45,733 bases of DNA, taken from contig JBGTLA010000006.1 in the NCBI GenBank assembly GCA_041744375.1, positions 1 to 45,733 of the forward strand, in the 5' to 3' direction. The number at the start of each line of letters is the position of its first letter. Position 1 is the stretch's first letter. A program made the translations under genes and the position numbers. Shown piece by piece: positions 43,978 to 45,733 of the stretch. A model generated the notes under the pieces. The model searched no databases. It had not been told where the DNA came from and worked only from the letters and a program-made list of their open reading frames with translations. Origin of the DNA: JBGTLA01 sp041744375. GTDB lineage: Bacteria > Actinomycetota > Acidimicrobiia > Spongiisociales > ZC4RG35.

Positions 43978-43992
43978 TGAATACTGTATTCA
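43978..43992. promoter_or_regulatory. Operator palindrome of the amine oxidase / microcompartment divergent promoter
   Basis: Perfect palindrome TGAATAC-T-GTATTCA in the 84-bp region between the FAD oxidase (start 43957) and the GS-like gene (start 44042). Arms of 7 bp with one central base resemble operators of GntR/FadR-type or similar dimeric repressors. Its AT-richness stands out from the surrounding GC-rich sequence. The regulator gene is not in the window. Confidence 0.7.
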
Positions 43993-43998
43993 CTGACG

Positions 43999-44019
43999 GT
44001 ATGGTTCGGCAACCCATAC
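43999..44019. promoter_or_regulatory. Imperfect inverted repeat near GS-like gene start
   Basis: GTATGGTT (43999-44006) and AACCCATAC (44011-44019) form an inverted repeat with one bulged base and loop CGGC, directly before the AGGAG Shine-Dalgarno (44028-44032). It could be a second operator half or a small leader hairpin. Confidence 0.4.
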
Positions 44020-44041
44020 GGAACAGCAGGAGAACGGGCGG

Positions 44042-45328
44042 ATGAACCAGCTACCGGAAGGAACTCAGACTGTCGTCATGGGCATCGGCGACCTGAACGG
44101 GCTCCTGCGCGGCAAGCGCATCCCCGCCACCCACTGGCCCGTCATCGTCGAAGAGGGCATGGCAATGTCGAACGCCATCCTCGCCCTCGACATGACATGT
44201 GACATCTGGGACACCCTCTACACCAACATGGGCACCGGGTATCCCGACCTGCGGGTCTACCCTCTCACCGGCACCGCCCACCCGATGCCGTGGGACCCGG
44301 GGGCGGTGTTCGTCTTCGGTCGCGCCGAGGACGAGCACGGCCAGTCCATCCCCATCGATCCGCGCAACGTACTTGCCAGAGTCACCGAACGGGCCGCCTC
44401 GATGGGTTACGAGGTACGCATCGGCGCCGAACTCGAGTTTTACCTTCTCGACCCCGTGACGCTGCGGCCTCGGGAGAGCGGCATCCAGGTCTACGGGCTG
44501 GAACGAGCAATGGAACTCGAACAGGTGCTGGGTCCGATACGCAACGACCTCGTCACTGCCGGCATCCCCATCGAGCAGTCCAACCCCGAGTACGCCCCGG
44601 GCCAGGTCGAAGTGAACATTCGTTTCGGCGAGGCACTGGACACCGCCGACCGGGTCGTCGCCTTCCGCGGGATGGTCAAACAGCTCGCCATCGCCCACGG
44701 GTGCCGAGCCACATTCATGTCCAAACCTTTCTTCGAGCTGTCCGGAAACGGGTTCCACGTCCACCACTCCCTGTGGAAAGGCGACGAGAACGTCTTCGCC
44801 TCCAATGGAAAGCTGTCCGACATCGGCCGGGCCTACCTGGGGGGTATGCGGTCGCGTATCGTCGAGTCTTCGATCTGCGCCGCCTCCACTCCCAACGCCT
44901 ACCGGCGGCGCCAGGCCTACTCCTTTTGTCCCATCAACGACACCTGGGGATACGACAACCGCACCATCGCGTTGCGGGTCCTCGAAGGACAAGACGGATC
45001 CACCCGGGTGGAACAACGCGACGGGTCCGCCGACACCAACCCGTACCTCCTCATGGCCACCCAGATCGCCGCTGGGCTGGATGGCATCGAGAACAACACC
45101 GACCCGGGCGATCCAGAGCTCGGCGACGGCTACGTCAACGAGCAGGCCGCTCCACTCCCCACCGACCAGACTACCGCCCTCGAGGTGGCCCGCTCCTCGG
45201 AGTGGTTGACCGACCTGTTGGGCCCCGAGCTGCTGGGAGTGTGGTTGAGCCAGGCCGAGCGAGAGCTCGAGTTCGTCAACGCCCAGGTGACCCCCGTCGA
45301 GGTCGACCGATATCTCGGTAATTTCTGA
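44042..45328 (+). CDS. Glutamine synthetase-family ligase (gamma-glutamyl-amine synthetase-like) of BMC locus
   Basis: 428 residues. GS active-site elements are all present: metal-binding Glu pair in GAELEFYLLD (about 128-137), PEYAPGQVEVN (about 184-194), the metal His in GNGFHVHHSL (about 236-245), the arginine segment NAYRRRQAYSF and DNRTIALRV (about 288-315), and the C-terminal EQRDGSADTNPYLL (about 324-337). It is shorter than GlnA and closer in look to PuuA/GlnA4-type enzymes that couple glutamate to amines. It therefore probably uses ATP to form a gamma-glutamyl amide of an amine (inference). AGGAG at 44028-44032 precedes ATG 44042. Its stop overlaps the vertex-protein ATG by 1 nt (TGATG), so it is part of the microcompartment operon. 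Confidence 0.88.
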   Translation: MNQLPEGTQTVVMGIGDLNGLLRGKRIPATHWPVIVEEGMAMSNAILALDMTCDIWDTLYTNMGTGYPDLRVYPLTGTAHPMPWDPGAVFVFGRAEDEHGQSIPIDPRNVLARVTERAASMGYEVRIGAELEFYLLDPVTLRPRESGIQVYGLERAMELEQVLGPIRNDLVTAGIPIEQSNPEYAPGQVEVNIRFGEALDTADRVVAFRGMVKQLAIAHGCRATFMSKPFFELSGNGFHVHHSLWKGDENVFASNGKLSDIGRAYLGGMRSRIVESSICAASTPNAYRRRQAYSFCPINDTWGYDNRTIALRVLEGQDGSTRVEQRDGSADTNPYLLMATQIAAGLDGIENNTDPGDPELGDGYVNEQAAPLPTDQTTALEVARSSEWLTDLLGPELLGVWLSQAERELEFVNAQVTPVEVDRYLGNF

Positions 45329-45600
45329 TGCAGCTGGGACGAGTCATCGGCAAGGCAACCGGCACCGCCAAGGATCCCAGCCTCAGCGGCCACAAGCTGC
45401 TGGTTGTCGACCTGGTCGATGGCAACGGCCACATCGTGACCCCCCACCAGATCGTGATCGACGCCATCGGCGCCGGCGACGGCGACCTCGTGCTCGTGGC
45501 CACCGGCTCGGCGGCCCGCCAGACCGCTCCAACGCGGAGTGCCGCTACCGACGCCACGGCAGTTGCCATCATCGACGAGGTAACCGCCGGTACGAATTGA
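45328..45600 (+). CDS. Bacterial microcompartment vertex protein (EutN/CcmL/BMC-P)
   Basis: 90 residues, the usual BMC-P size. N-terminal MQLGRVIGKATGTAKDPSLSG and middle KLLVVDLVD...VIDAIGAGDGDLVLVATGSAAR match the EutN/CcmL pattern, including the conserved GAGxGDxVLVxxGSAAR turn, and the C-terminal ATAVAIIDEV strand. Pentamers of this protein cap the vertices of polyhedral protein shells. Starts at ATG 45328, overlapping the GS-like stop, and is followed 37 nt later by a shell hexamer gene. Confidence 0.93.
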   Translation: MQLGRVIGKATGTAKDPSLSGHKLLVVDLVDGNGHIVTPHQIVIDAIGAGDGDLVLVATGSAARQTAPTRSAATDATAVAIIDEVTAGTN

Positions 45601-45637
45601 GTTTCCGGAAGACAGCTCGAAAGGAGAGCATGCCCTC

Positions 45638-45733
45638 ATGGCAGAACAGATCGCACTCGGGATGATCGAGACCCGTGGTGTAACGGCGGCGATAGAAGCC
45701 GCCGACGCCATGGCCAAGGCCGCCAACGTCACC
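45638..45733 (+). CDS. Bacterial microcompartment shell protein (BMC-H), partial
   Basis: Thirty-two codons visible before the window ends. The product begins MAEQIALGMIETRG and continues VTAAIEAADAMAKAANV, the unmistakable start of a BMC-domain shell protein (ALGxIETxG...AxxAADAMxKAAxV). AGGAG at 45622-45626 lies 11 nt before ATG 45638; an ATG at 45630 is out of frame. It could be a single-domain BMC-H or the first domain of a tandem BMC-T. The rest of the locus lies to the right. Confidence 0.9.
   Translation, partial: MAEQIALGMIETRGVTAAIEAADAMAKAANVT

Overview
The window is high-GC DNA with tightly packed, often 4-nt-overlapping genes and many GTG/TTG starts. The gene set suggests an Actinomycetota genome: a large SARP-type regulator, membrane sensors of actinobacterial type, an LLM (F420-type) oxidoreductase, a tandem-GNAT acetyltransferase, an ECF sigma factor with a membrane partner, and a seven-gene Mrp antiporter. 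An uncultured or marine/soil Acidimicrobiia-like lineage is a guess. No rRNA, tRNA, transposase, CRISPR array or phage gene was seen, so this looks like chromosomal sequence rather than a mobile island.

Layout. 1-2.5 kb (minus): an ATGA-coupled run of three membrane proteins, two of them kinase-less paralogous sensors; the last runs off the left edge. 2.5-5.4 kb: a divergent SARP/AAA/TPR regulator. 5.4-12 kb: housekeeping and accessory genes (GH1 beta-glucosidase, Rsm22-like methyltransferase, glutamate dehydrogenase, NmrA/DUF2867 protein plus class II CPD photolyase). 12-14.9 kb: an unknown membrane protein and a CHASE histidine kinase whose 3' end overlaps the next, convergent gene by 130 bp. 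14.7-19.8 kb: a dehydratase/cyclase pair, a Sir2 plus tandem-GNAT pair, a secreted-repeat lipoprotein, and a TetR-SMR efflux operon with a clear operator palindrome. 19.8-23.3 kb: acyl-CoA dehydrogenase, SDR and LLM oxidoreductase.

22.5-33.4 kb is a catabolic-looking block. Amidohydrolase, a pyrrolysine-free MttB-family methyltransferase and the LLM oxidoreductase lie head to tail on the minus strand. They are divergent from a dipeptide-type ABC importer: lipoprotein binding protein, two permeases and a fused double ATPase, with a strong hairpin between binding protein and permeases. A cytochrome P450 follows. 33.6-41.4 kb holds an ECF sigma factor and its coupled membrane protein, divergent from mrpABCDEFG. 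A stand-alone FabF-like ketosynthase follows.

The most interesting region is the right edge (42.8-45.7 kb). A DAO-type FAD amine oxidase is divergent from a glutamine-synthetase-family ligase. The ligase is followed immediately by a bacterial microcompartment vertex protein (EutN/CcmL) and the start of a BMC hexamer shell gene that runs off the window. The 84-bp divergent promoter carries a perfect palindrome, TGAATACTGTATTCA. This is the beginning of a microcompartment locus whose visible enzymes point to amine or amino-acid chemistry. I cannot assign it to a characterised type from what is visible.
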